Positions 13,443 through 20,300 of a DNA stretch of 64,000 nucleotides are shown here, in pieces (the first letter of the stretch is position 1; the number at the start of each line of letters is the position of its first letter). The DNA comes from Microglena sp. YARC (lineage: Eukaryota > Chlorophyta > Chlorophyceae > Chlamydomonadales > Chlamydomonadaceae). The position numbers and the translations under genes were made by a program. A model generated the notes under the pieces. It did no database searches, was not told the origin of the DNA, and was given only the letters and a program-made list of their open reading frames with translations. The stretch lies in assembly GCA_022414725.1 (NCBI GenBank), contig CM039467.1:17942620-18006619 (forward strand), written 5' to 3'.

Positions 13443-16400
13443 TTGCAGACCTGCTCGAGACAGCCAAGACAGTGATGCCCCAATTGAGTGCAATGAAGCC
13501 ATGTGTCGCCCCATGCAACGACGGAATGGTGGAAACAAATCGAACTATTCAAAATCAGAACAATACCAAAAGGGACCTACTCGAGACAGTAGAGTCAGTG
13601 AGGGCCCAATTCAGTGTATTGAAGCCGTGCGTTACCTGAGACGACGAAATGGTGGAAACAAATCGAAATATTCAAAAACATAAAAATCAAATACAAAAGG
13701 GACCTACTTGAGACAGACAAAGTCAGTGAGGGCCATCATACAAATCATAAATATAAGGGACCAAGTTGGTCAGGGCAATCATGAAGGTAATAACAAGTTA
13801 TATGCAGCGTCACATGCGGCGCTAAAAAAAGGCGTAGAGTGATCGCGACATAGCAACAGGTGGCAACGGAAGCGATTTAGTTACGAGACTGTTGGCTGAC
13901 GTGTCGGGCTTCATCACGGTCAGACGGTCGGTCAGACGGACAAATGGGTAACCCTGGGGGCTCCCACACCCTTGAAGAGGGGACTCCGCCAAAAAAGGAC
14001 CAAGTTGGTGAGGGCCATCAAAAAAATCAAAAAATTGTAAAGCAGGTACCTACTTGAGACAGCAAAGTCAGTGAGGGCCCAATTGAGTGTATTGAAGCCA
14101 TGCGTTGCCCCATGCAACGACAGAATGGTGGAAACAAATCGAAATAAACATTAAAAAAGGGACCTACTTGTTCATCATCATCATCATCTCAGCCCCCCCA
14201 CCCCCACAAACACACACACCACACCGCCCACTCCGTCCACCCCAACCACCCAAGGGTTTAAATAAAGGGACCTACTTGAGACAGCAAAGTCGGTGAGGGC
14301 CCAATTGAGTGTATTGAACAGGCGGTTGAGAAAAGCTGCAAAGTCAGGGTGAGCACCCGGCCGCAGCTGCCTTTGTAGGATGTCCCTGAAGTGTGGCAAG
14401 AGCAACAGAGCGGGTGAGATGGTGGTACGGTATTGCGTAAAAAGTCATATGCAGCGTCGCAAGCGACGCGGAAAATTGGCGGAGAGCGCTGGCTACGGAA
14501 CGACAGGTGGCAACGGACTGGAGCTGACCCAAGCCAGTTGAGACAATTGGCTGACTTGTCAGGCTTCGTTTTTTCGGTCAGTCAGTCGGTCAGACGGACA
14601 AACGGACAATAGTGTGATTCTGGGTGCATCCGCCCCCCAGGAGGGGGGGCTCCGCCCAAAAGCTGCTAGTAGCACCCCCAAAACTACTAGGAGCACCATG
14701 GTGCTACACAAAAGAGACTGGTTCATTTCCTTACAAAAAATCTTGCTACCCTCCCGATGTGCAGTTGCTGATCTGTACGATCAGCTCTTGACCCTGTAGT
14801 ATATCTGTAATGATGGCTATGATGCAACGCACCAAACACATTTCACGTTTATGAGGTGTTTTCGTCACCCAACGCCTACTTTGCTCATCAATATCTCACA
14901 GCACAAATCCAAAGTGTGGCAAGAGCAACAGAGCGGGCGAGATGATGAAAAATTAAAACCTGAAATTCACATTCAACATTCAATGGGAAGGTCCCTTGAA
15001 CCTCACGGGCCGTGAGGTTAAAGGGACTTTCCTGTTCGCTTGCACTGGGGAATGGTTACTGTGGGTTTTGCTTTTGCAGACAGTTACTGCGCCTGAGCTT
15101 GGCCTACCGCGCGAAAGCATGAAAGAAAGTTCTTGGCCTCTTTCAAGGCGACAAGTCGGCAATTGTGATCCTAGCACAGGTTTGAACGGCCGACCTGTCA
15201 GTCAAAGCTGGTACTACTTTACCAACCAAGCCTGAGCTCACAAAGTATGGCAAGATCAACAGAGCGGGTGAGATGCTGCTGATGCTACATTAGCCAACCT
15301 CATCCACCGCCCAGCTGTAGGGGATATTAAAGTTCTATTTTGAGAAAAATCGTTTAAAATACCATCTTGAGCACGTTGGATGAGAGTGTTGGCAACGGAA
15401 CGAGAGGTGGCAACGGGCTGGAGCTGACCCAAGCCACTAGGTTATGAGACAGTTGGCTGATGTGCCAAGATTCGTCTTAGTTAGTCGGACAAACGGACAG
15501 ACGGACATAGGGGTGAAGCTGGAGGCTTCTGCCCTCCAGAAGGGGGGGCTCCGCCCAAAAAACTCACAGCCAATGCACACTCATCACATCCACCTCGCAT
15601 CTTGACCACCCAGGGACATGCATTGATAGCCCTTCCTCGCTTGTTTTGTGCAACGCGTCGCAGATTGAGCAACTTGGTGCAACCCCAGTGCGGCGCAATG
15701 CCAACCAACCGCCCCCCCGGGCTCTGCGCTTTGCACTTCGCCCTTTATCGTGCTACACCACAATCCTGAAACCAGGCTTGTGTTGCAACCTTTGTAACAT
15801 AACTGGACATACAGCAAGCTGAACAAAAAACTGCCCCTCCTCCCCCTCCCTTCCATTCCACTAACTCTCGCTGCATTCCGAACACTTTCTCTTCCAACTG
15901 TTGATATCTCGTCTCAACAAAGCAATCAACCTAGAACCTACACCATTGAACCCCCCTGCCCGAAAGAAGCTTTACCCCCCCCCCCCCCCAGACATTCCAC
16001 TTCCTTCCTCTTCCAACTGTTGATATCTCGTTTCGAGAAAGCAATCAACCTAGAACCTACGACATAGAACCCCCTGCCCGAAAGAAGCTTTTACCCCCCC
16101 CCCCCTTCATTCCACTCCCTCCTCTTCCAACTGTTGATATCTCGTCACGAGAAAGCAATCAACCTAGATCCTACACCATAGAACCTCCTGCCTGAAAGAA
16201 GCTTTAATCCCCCCCCTCCCCCCCCCCCCCCCCTTAATTCCACTCCCTTCCTCTTCCAACTGATGATATCTCGTTTCGGGGAAGCAATCAAACGAGATCC
16301 TACACCATTGAACCCCCTGCCCGGAGAGAAGCTTTTATTCCGCCCCCCCACCCCACCCCCACCCACCCACCACCCACCCACACTCTCCCGCTACATTCCA

Positions 16401-16599
16401 CTCCCTTCCTCTTCCAACTGTTGATATCTCGTCTCAGGAAAGCAATCAACCTAAATCCTACACCATAGAACCCCCTGCCCAGAAAGAGGCTTTTATACCC
16501 TCCCCCCCCCCCCCCCCCCCCTACATTCCACTTCCTACCTGAGCTTGGTGGAGCAACCCTCTTGCTTCTGTGCCTCATGCCAGAGACTCGACTAGATAG

Positions 16600-16666
<67 letters not shown>

Positions 16667-17295
16667 ATACTAGATGGAAAAGGTACTAGATAGCAACTGG
16701 TACCTTTTGTTTGCTTATATCTGCTTGGACAACTGGTTTCTAATGCTGGGATAATACTTATTCCTTTTTCTGGGCAGGACCAGGGCCTCTAAAAGTTGAT
16801 TTCAATACCTCCTACCTGAGCTTGATGGAGCAAACCTCTTGCTCCTGCGCCTCATACCAGAGACTAGACTAGACTAGACTAGACTAGACTAGACTAGACT
16901 AGACTAGACTGGACTAGACTAGACTAGACTAGACTAGACTGGACTAGACTAGACTAGACTACACTAGACTAAATAGGAAAAGGTACGAGATAGCAGCTAG
17001 TACTTTTTGTTTGCTTAGATTTGCTTCGACAACTGTTTTTCAATGATTATATCTGATTAGATACTAGTAACTTTTTCTAGGCAGGACCGGAGCCTTTGGA
17101 AGTTAATTTCAATACCTGAGCTTGATGGAGCAACCCTCCTGCTCCTGCGCCCCATGCCCAAAGCCTGAGCCGCGTGTAAGGCGCAGCAGTATCGCTGACA
17201 CAGGATGCCACAGACGGCAGTCGAACATGGAAATGCAAGTTGGGACCAACTTTGCACAAGCTACCTCATTTCGCTCAAAGAGGGGGAGGAAGTCC
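143..17295 (-). CDS. RKP/KPC1 (RNF123)-like E3 ubiquitin ligase with a C-terminal U-box; 5' part missing
   Basis: Eight exons join in one open frame (minus strand): 17295-17116, 14385-14276, 12871-12774, 9217-9008, 7315-7171, 6423-6071, 3574-3434, 256-143 (stop TAG 145-143). All use GT-AG, and the codon phases match at every junction. The first six exons read like the C-terminal third of plant RKP and animal RNF123/KPC1: [17 protein letters not shown] and RLTRGSGFG, then [19 protein letters not shown], then [13 protein letters not shown] with LMELVPFIL, then [15 protein letters not shown]. Known family members end in a RING that ubiquitinates substrates such as p27/KRP inhibitors. Here the last two exons encode a U-box instead. 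I see no zinc-ligand RING. The N-terminal two thirds (SPRY region) would lie upstream of 17295, in the satellite or gap, and are not visible. An extra internal exon between 6071 and 3574 cannot be excluded, although phase 0 fits phase 0 directly. Confidence 0.78.
345..440 (+). repeat. Dispersed repeat family I (copy 1)
   Basis: Contains the phrases ccccagtgcaagtaaacggg and ataaggcgtaccatttattt. Diverged copies lie at 12222-12305 (same strand), 45760-45840 and 50066-50150 (opposite strand), with a partial copy near 14990-15060. Function unknown; probably a short non-autonomous element. Confidence 0.6.
655..985 (+). repeat. Dispersed repeat family J, two copies
   Basis: The phrase ttttaggcctcctccaggga appears near 670 and again near 927, each followed by short variants of tttatagctttttagagcc. 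A third copy in reverse orientation lies at about 31960-32060. The surrounding 700-900 stretch is G-rich low complexity. No coding signal. Confidence 0.55.
1149..1577. repeat. Imperfect repeats in the last RKP-like intron
   Basis: The phrase agctgtccaatacggtccca occurs near 1283 and 1419, and a related phrase (tctaatacggtcccatgtcg) near 1457. An (ATC)n run lies near 1250. The segment ends with TTTAGGG repeats at 1573-1590. The open frames here have no domain signal. Confidence 0.5.
1685..3440 (-). repeat. Array of U-box exon ends with donor site
   Basis: Units of 45-85 bases carry, on the minus strand, the end of the U-box exon (TAGCCAGGCACTTGCTGACT then CAG) and its GTGAGT donor. About eleven copies can be seen near 1690, 1735, 1800, 1855, 2950, 2995, 3122, 3192, 3272, 3328 and 3430, the last being the genuine exon. 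A roughly 1 kb AT-rich block without recognisable content (1880-2930) interrupts the array. Confidence 0.75.
3434..3574 (-). CDS. U-box exon (N-terminal half of the U-box) of the RKP-like gene
   Basis: This 47-codon exon is phase 0 at both ends. It begins with an acidic run and continues [19 protein letters not shown], then [20 protein letters not shown]. That is the U-box signature of UFD2/UBE4-type proteins: a DPI core, a P-V/I-x-LP turn, and a DRSxIxRHLL helix. The acceptor follows GCACGCAG, and the donor is CAG then GTGAGT. A second, broken copy of its first part lies at 3605-3682. The last 30 bases with the donor recur many times between 1690 and 3440. Confidence 0.85.
3600..3790 (-). 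repeat. Partial upstream copies of the U-box exon
   Basis: A copy at 3605-3682 keeps a CAG acceptor and the [19 protein letters not shown] coding start, then diverges without a donor. A shorter fragment with the same acceptor lies near 3745-3775. Both sit just upstream of the genuine exon at 3434-3574. Confidence 0.7.
3725..4300. repeat. TTTAGGG-containing 60-base tandem repeats
   Basis: About seven units carry gtttagggtt followed by agtgtaaacacgcg and gcaggtgggccaggg. The TTTAGGG core is the green-lineage telomere unit, but here it is interstitial and embedded in a longer unit. Confidence 0.7.
4313..4452 (+). repeat. Dispersed repeat family A (copy 1)
   Basis: About 140 bases running from tgtagcacaaactcagggc through gattgtttggggttcag to a conserved end ttggctacccctggac. 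Better copies lie at 25731-25870, 58035-58147 and 58317-58457. Reverse or truncated pieces lie near 11126, 24700, 40414, 44398 and 60970. Confidence 0.65.
4453..5140 (-). repeat. Diverged 85-110 base exon-edge repeats
   Basis: Six units begin gcaacatacctgcgtgg or a close variant (near 4453, 4567, 4659, 4771, 4865 and 4948). On the minus strand each carries the ATGCCACGCAG exon end and a GTATGT or GTGTGT donor, matching the exon that ends at 6071. Confidence 0.7.
5161..6070 (-). repeat. 224-base tandem repeat of an RKP-like exon with its donor
   Basis: Near-identical units start at 5161, 5385, 5609 and 5833, and the genuine exon end lies at 6057 onward, so the period is exactly 224. Each unit encodes [19 protein letters not shown] and the following residues up to the GTATGT donor. 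The 5' part differs from the genuine exon (a GGTAAG replaces the coding join). Differences between units are only single bases, so the amplification is recent. Confidence 0.85.
6423..6635 (-). repeat. 200-base duplicated exon start ([13 protein letters not shown]...)
   Basis: The acceptor and about 110 coding bases of the exon starting at 6423 are repeated exactly 200 bases upstream, starting at 6623. The copy reads the same frame with a few substitutions (KQLAYM to QQLAHM), then reaches a GTATGT that could serve as a donor. It could therefore act as an alternative exon. Confidence 0.7.
6703..6780 (-). mobile_element. Fragment of the GGGAACGGCA TIR element
   Basis: Contains tgatatgatgacatcatatc followed by attgccgttccctagtaa, the end of the element described at 60386-60570. 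Only one end is present. Confidence 0.6.
6800..7165. repeat. Intron with C-tracts and a copy of an exon 3' end
   Basis: A run of about 31 C precedes (CA)n at 6800-6850, and another C run lies at 7077-7097. Between them, 6940-7030 repeats on the minus strand the last ~75 bases of the exon 7315-7171 (AGATGGCTGGAAGAGGGCAA) with its GTAATG donor. Confidence 0.65.
7316..7713 (-). repeat. 94-base tandem repeat of an exon start
   Basis: Copies of the acceptor plus the first ~40 bases of the exon 7315-7171 begin at 7409, 7503, 7597 and 7691, spaced exactly 94 bases. Each codes ERNILA..ISHAAVL and then passes into tgtattcaattct intron sequence. Only the copy at 7315 continues into a full exon. Confidence 0.85.
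7940..8105 (+). repeat. Dispersed repeat family C (copy 1)
   Basis: Starts near gcgacgcgtcgcaa and carries ccagtgcgatgcgctg, then cacaatcctgaaatcaggct. Other copies lie at 15645-15835, 31100-31215, 33180-33260, 46405-46502, 49465-49575 (reverse) and 51838-51960. Confidence 0.65.
8107..9007 (-). repeat. About 289-base tandem repeat carrying an RKP-like exon end
   Basis: The last ~90 bases of the exon 9217-9008 ([17 protein letters not shown] and following) with its GTAAGC or GTAAGG donor recur with exon ends at 8141, 8431, 8719 and 9008. Each unit also has a TG run and a G run of 12-24. Only the 9217-9008 copy has the upstream coding part with [13 protein letters not shown]. Confidence 0.85.
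9300..9500 (+). repeat. Dispersed repeat families F and E fragments
   Basis: The phrases ttgttacatccgtgtaatac and actcacaggacgtgatgtta, with cagcgtaagccggagctagc, match copies at 26535-26640 and 53195-53290 (reverse). A piece of the tRNA-SINE tail (gataacgccaggaagggcg) follows at 9410. Confidence 0.6.
9735..10045. repeat. (TATG)n microsatellite
   Basis: Over 300 bases of TATG with TGCATG and TACATG variants, inside an intron of the RKP-like gene. Long open frames on both strands are artefacts of the 4-base period. A C run of about 28 follows at 10130-10157. Confidence 0.95.
10240..11030. repeat. Intron with a ~130-base duplication and (ACC/ACG)n
   Basis: The phrase gtgggaagaagttgcagtca near 10462 and its variant gtgggaagaatttgcagtca near 10597 mark a tandem duplication. 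An (accacg)n run lies at 10980-11017. No exon is recognisable. Confidence 0.55.
11035..11660. repeat. (TATG)n, family A fragment and a ~27-base minisatellite
   Basis: (TATG)n fills 11037-11123, followed by a family A fragment at 11126-11215. Then about 16 units of a minisatellite with caatgtacttcaatgtactg and acacaaattc variants fill 11225-11650. Confidence 0.75.
11660..12215. repeat. Intron segment with a 33-base triplicate
   Basis: Units of gcatagatgttggatgtagg with tggccgttggt repeat near 12041, 12076 and 12109. TG-rich runs lie at 11878-11930. No coding signal. Confidence 0.6.
12222..12305 (+). repeat. Dispersed repeat family I (copy 2)
   Basis: Contains gcccccagggcaagcaaacg and cacgccccgtaatatggcgt, then an AT-rich tail. 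Same orientation as the copy at 345-440. Confidence 0.6.
12336..12528 (+). mobile_element. tRNA-promoter SINE (copy 1)
   Basis: A tRNA-like head has an A-box (tggctcaatggtagagcc, about 12343-12360) and a B-box (gggttcgaatcc, about 12381-12392). A body with ccgccatggtagcactgtcc and a conserved end near accaggcgttatcatta follow. Matching reverse copies lie at 25199-25415 and 53849-54047. The internal RNA polymerase III promoter layout is that of a tRNA-derived SINE. Confidence 0.7.
12540..12690. repeat. 35-base minisatellite
   Basis: Units of ttcagggattgtgaaacatt with cataggctgttgaat occur about four times just downstream of the SINE. Confidence 0.7.
12940..13440. repeat. Intron with C-run, (CA)n, (CT)n(AT)n
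   Basis: A C run lies at 12943-12960, and CA/CC-rich DNA extends to 13080. A (CT)n then (AT)n compound microsatellite lies at 13362-13438. A small duplicate of the exon 12871 acceptor region (caactcagtgttg) appears at 13093 and 13254. Confidence 0.6.
13440..14140 (-). repeat. Copies of the [14 protein letters not shown] exon end
   Basis: Partial copies of the last ~60 bases of exon 14385-14276 with the CTCGAG or CTCAA edge and a GTAGGT-like donor lie near 13447-13525, 13566-13640, 13705-13735 and 14047-14130. Family B copy 1 (13796-13998) is inserted in this array. Confidence 0.7.
13796..13998 (+). repeat. Dispersed repeat family B (copy 1)
   Basis: About 200-220 bases from tatgcagcgtcgc through gttggctgacgtgtc and a ggtcagacggacaaa motif to an end ctccgccaaaa. 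Other copies lie at 14443-14661, 15373-15560, 32536-32753 (plus) and at 29010-29235, 46571-46750, 59875-60078 (minus). The element is found in introns and between genes; no coding capacity. Confidence 0.7.
14443..14661 (+). repeat. Dispersed repeat family B (copy 2)
   Basis: Begins tcatatgcagcgtcgcaagc and ends gggctccgcccaaaag. Lies just upstream (minus sense) of the exon 14385-14276, in the intron. Confidence 0.7.
14740..15300. repeat. Intron with inverted and repeated exon-edge fragments
   Basis: The segment at 14757-14800 on the plus strand (tgcagttgctgatctgtacg) is an inverted copy of the acceptor and start of exon 12871-12774. The acceptor region upstream of exon 14385 (gtggcaagagcaacagagcg) recurs at 14918 and, altered, at 15245. 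Confidence 0.6.
15373..15560 (+). repeat. Dispersed repeat family B (copy 3)
   Basis: A 5'-truncated copy with tggcaacggaacgagaggtg and an end gggggctccgcccaaaaaac. Confidence 0.65.
15645..15835 (+). repeat. Dispersed repeat family C (copy 2)
   Basis: Starts at caacgcgtcgcagattgagc and includes caatcctgaaaccaggcttg. Directly comparable with 7940-8105. Confidence 0.65.
15870..16530 (-). repeat. ~130-base tandem repeats with C-tracts
   Basis: Five to six units carry ccaactgttgatatctcgtc, agcaatcaacctagatccta and cccctgcccgaaagaagctt followed by a C run. The phrase agcaatcaacctac is shared with the donor-side repeats of the phosphatase gene at 32150-32480. Confidence 0.75.
16531..17115 (-). 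repeat. Copies of the exon 17295-17116 end and (GA)n, (AGACT)n
   Basis: The exon end plus donor (tacctgagcttggtggagca) recurs at about 16537-16580 and 16810-16865 before the genuine one at 17113. (GA)n fills 16590-16665 and (AGACT)n fills 16860-16968. Confidence 0.75.
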
Positions 17296-17309
17296 CTAAG
17301 ATAGGGGGG

Positions 17310-20300
17310 TCAAGTTCAAGTTCAAGGTTAGGTAGAGAACTCAAGTTCAAGTTGAAAGTTAGGAAGGGAGGGAGGGAGGGAGGGAGGGAGGGAGGGAGTT
17401 CAAAGGTTAGGTGGGGAGATCAAGGTTAGGAAGGGAGGGAGGGAGGGAGGGAGTTCAAAGGTTAGGTAGGGAGTTCAAGGTTAGGGAGGGAGGGAGGGAG
17501 GGAGGGAGGGGGGGAGGGAGGGAGGGAGGGAGGAGGGAGGGAGGGAGGAAGGGAGGGAGGGAGGGAGTTCAAAGGTTAGGTAGGGAGTTCAAGGTTAGGA
17601 AGGGAGGGAGGGAGGGAAGGAGTTCAAAGGTTAGGTAGGGAGTTCAAGTTAGGAAGTAAGGGGAGGGAGGGAGGGAGGGAGTTCAAAGGTTAGGTGGGGA
17701 GATCAAGCTTAGGAAGGGAGGAGGGAGTTCAAAGGTTAGGTGGGAGAGATCAAGCTTAGGAAGGGAGGGAGGGAGGGAGTTCAAAGGTAGGTAGGGAGTT
17801 TCAAGGTTAAGGGAAGGGAGGGAGGGAGGAAGGAGGGAGGGAGGGAGCGGGAGGGAGGGAGGGAGGGAGGGAGGAGGGAGGGAGGGAGGGAGTTCAAAGG
17901 TTAGGTGGGGGATCAAGTTAGGAAGGAGGGAGGGAGGGAGTTCAAAGGTTAGGTAGGGAGTTCAAGGTTAGGAAGGAAAGGAGGGAGGAGGGAGGGAGGG
18001 GGAAGGGAGGGAGGGAGGAGGGAGTTCAAGGTTAGGTAGGGAGTTCAAGGTTAGAGGGAGGGAGGGAGGGAGGGAGAGGAGGGAGGGAGAGGTCGTAGGG
18101 AGTTCAAGGGGGAGGGAGGGAGGAGGAGTTCAAAGGTTGGAGGGGAGGGAGGGAGGAGGAGGGGGAGGAGAGGGAGGGATGGGAGGGAGGGAGTTAAAAG
18201 GAGGGAAGTTCGGAAAGGGAGGGAAGGAGGGGGAGGAGGGAGGGAGGGAGGGAGTTGGGAGGGAGGGAGGGAGGGAGTTAGAGGTTACGGGGTTGAGGGA
18301 GGAGGGAGGCGTTACAAGGAGGAGGGAGGGAGGGGGGGGGAGGGAGGGAGGGAGGGAGGGAGTTCAAAGTTAGGTAGGGGTTCAAGGTATAGGAGGGGGG
18401 AGGGAGGAGGGAGGGAGTTCAACGTCGAGGGAGGGAGTCAGGAGGGAGGGAGGAGGGAGCGAGGGAGGGAGGGATGGGAGTTCAAAGGTTAGGTAGGGAG
18501 TTCAGATTAGGAAAGTAAGGGAGGGAGGGCGGGAGGGAGTTCAAAGGTTAGGGAGGAGGGAGGGAGAGCTCAAAGGGAGGAGTTCAAGGTAGGAAGGGAG
18601 GGAGGGAGGGAGGGAGCTCAAAGATAGGTGGGAGTTCAAGTTGGAAGGAAGGGAGGTGAGGGAGATTTCAAAAGGTATAGAAGAGAGAAATATAACATCG
18701 AGAATATAAATAGCGCAAGCATGACGCGCGCGGCGCTGGAGTGAGCGGGAGGGAGGGAGGGAGGATGGGATGGGAGGGAGGCGCACGTGGAGTCAACGGT
18801 TAGGTAGGGAGTTCAAGTTAGGAGGGGTTTCAATGTTAGAAGTAAGAGGAGGAAGGAGGGAGTTCGAAGGTTGGGAGAAGGGAGGGAGGAGGGAGGTTAG
18901 GTAGGGATGGAGGAAGGGAGGAGGGAGGTAGGGAGGGAAAGAGAATGAGGAGGAGGAGAGTTCAAGGGCGTTAAGTTTAGTAGAGTTCAAGGTAGAGGGA
19001 TGGAGGGGGGAGGACGGGATGGAGGGATCAAAGTTAGGTAGGGAGTTCAAATTTAGGAAGTAAGGGAGGGAGGAAGGAGGAGTTCAAGCGGTTAGGGAGG
19101 GAGCTGAGGAGGGAGAGGGAGGAGGGAGGAGGGACAAGGGTTAGAATTCAAAGGTTAGGTGGGAGCAGTTCAAGGTTAAAGGAGGGAGGGAGGGAGGGAT
19201 TTCCAAAGGTTAGCGGAGTGCAAGTTAGGGAGTTCAGGAGGGAGGGAGGAGGATGGGAGGGAGGGAGGAGAGGAGTTCAACGGTTAGTAGAAGTTCAAGG
19301 TTGGAGGAGGAGGAGGGAGGGAGGGAGGGAGTTCAAAGGTTAGGTAGGGAGTTCAGGTTAGAATAAGGAGGGAGGAGGGAGGGAAGTTCAAAAGCGTTGG
19401 AGGAGGGAGGGGAGGGAGGGAGGGAGGAGGATGGGAGTTCAAAAGGATAGGTGGGAGCATCAAGTTAGGAAGGAAGGGAGGGAGGAGGAGTTCAAAGTTA
19501 GGTAGGAGTCAAGGTTTAGAAGGGAGGGAGAGGAGGAGGAGGAGGAGGAGGAGGGGGAGGAGGGAGGATGGATTCAAAGGTGATAGGAGTTCAAGGTTAG
19601 AAAGGGAGGGAGGGAGGAAGAGTTCAAAGTCATTTAGAGAGTTCAAGGTTAGGAATGGAGGAGGGGATAGGAATTCAAAGTTAGTAGGTTCAAGGTAGGA
19701 GTAAGGGGGGAGAAGGAGGGAGTTCAAAGGTTAGAGTTCAAAGTTAGGTAGGGAGTTCAAGCGTTAGTGACGTTGAGAGGAGGCGAGGAGGAGGGAGGAG
19801 GAGGAGGAGAGGGAGGAGGGAGGAGAGGAGTTCAATAAGGTTAGTGGGAGATCCTAAGTTAGGAAAGGATGGAGGGATCAAAGTTAGGTTTAGGAAGTAA
19901 GGGAGGGGGAAGGGAGGGAGTTCCAAGGTTAGGGAGGGAGGGTGGGAAGGGAGGGGGGGAGGGAGGGAGGGAGGGAGTTCAAGGTTAGGTAGAATCAAGG
20001 GTTAGGCCGAAGGGAGGGAGGGAGGGAGATTCAAAGGTTAGGTAAGGGAGTTCAAGTTAGGAAGGGAGGGAAGGTGGGAGGAGGGAGGGAGGGGAGGGAG
20101 TTCAAAGGTTAGGTAGGGAGTTCAAGTTAGGAGGGGGGAGGGGGAGGGAGGGAGGGAGGGAGGGAAGGAGGGATGGGGGAGGGAGGGAGTTCAAGGTTAG
20201 GTGGGGAGATTCAACGGTTAGGAAGGGAGGGAGGGAGGGAGTTCAAGGTTGGTAGGGAGAATAAGGTTAGGAAGGGAGGGAGGGAGGGAGGGAAGGGGAG

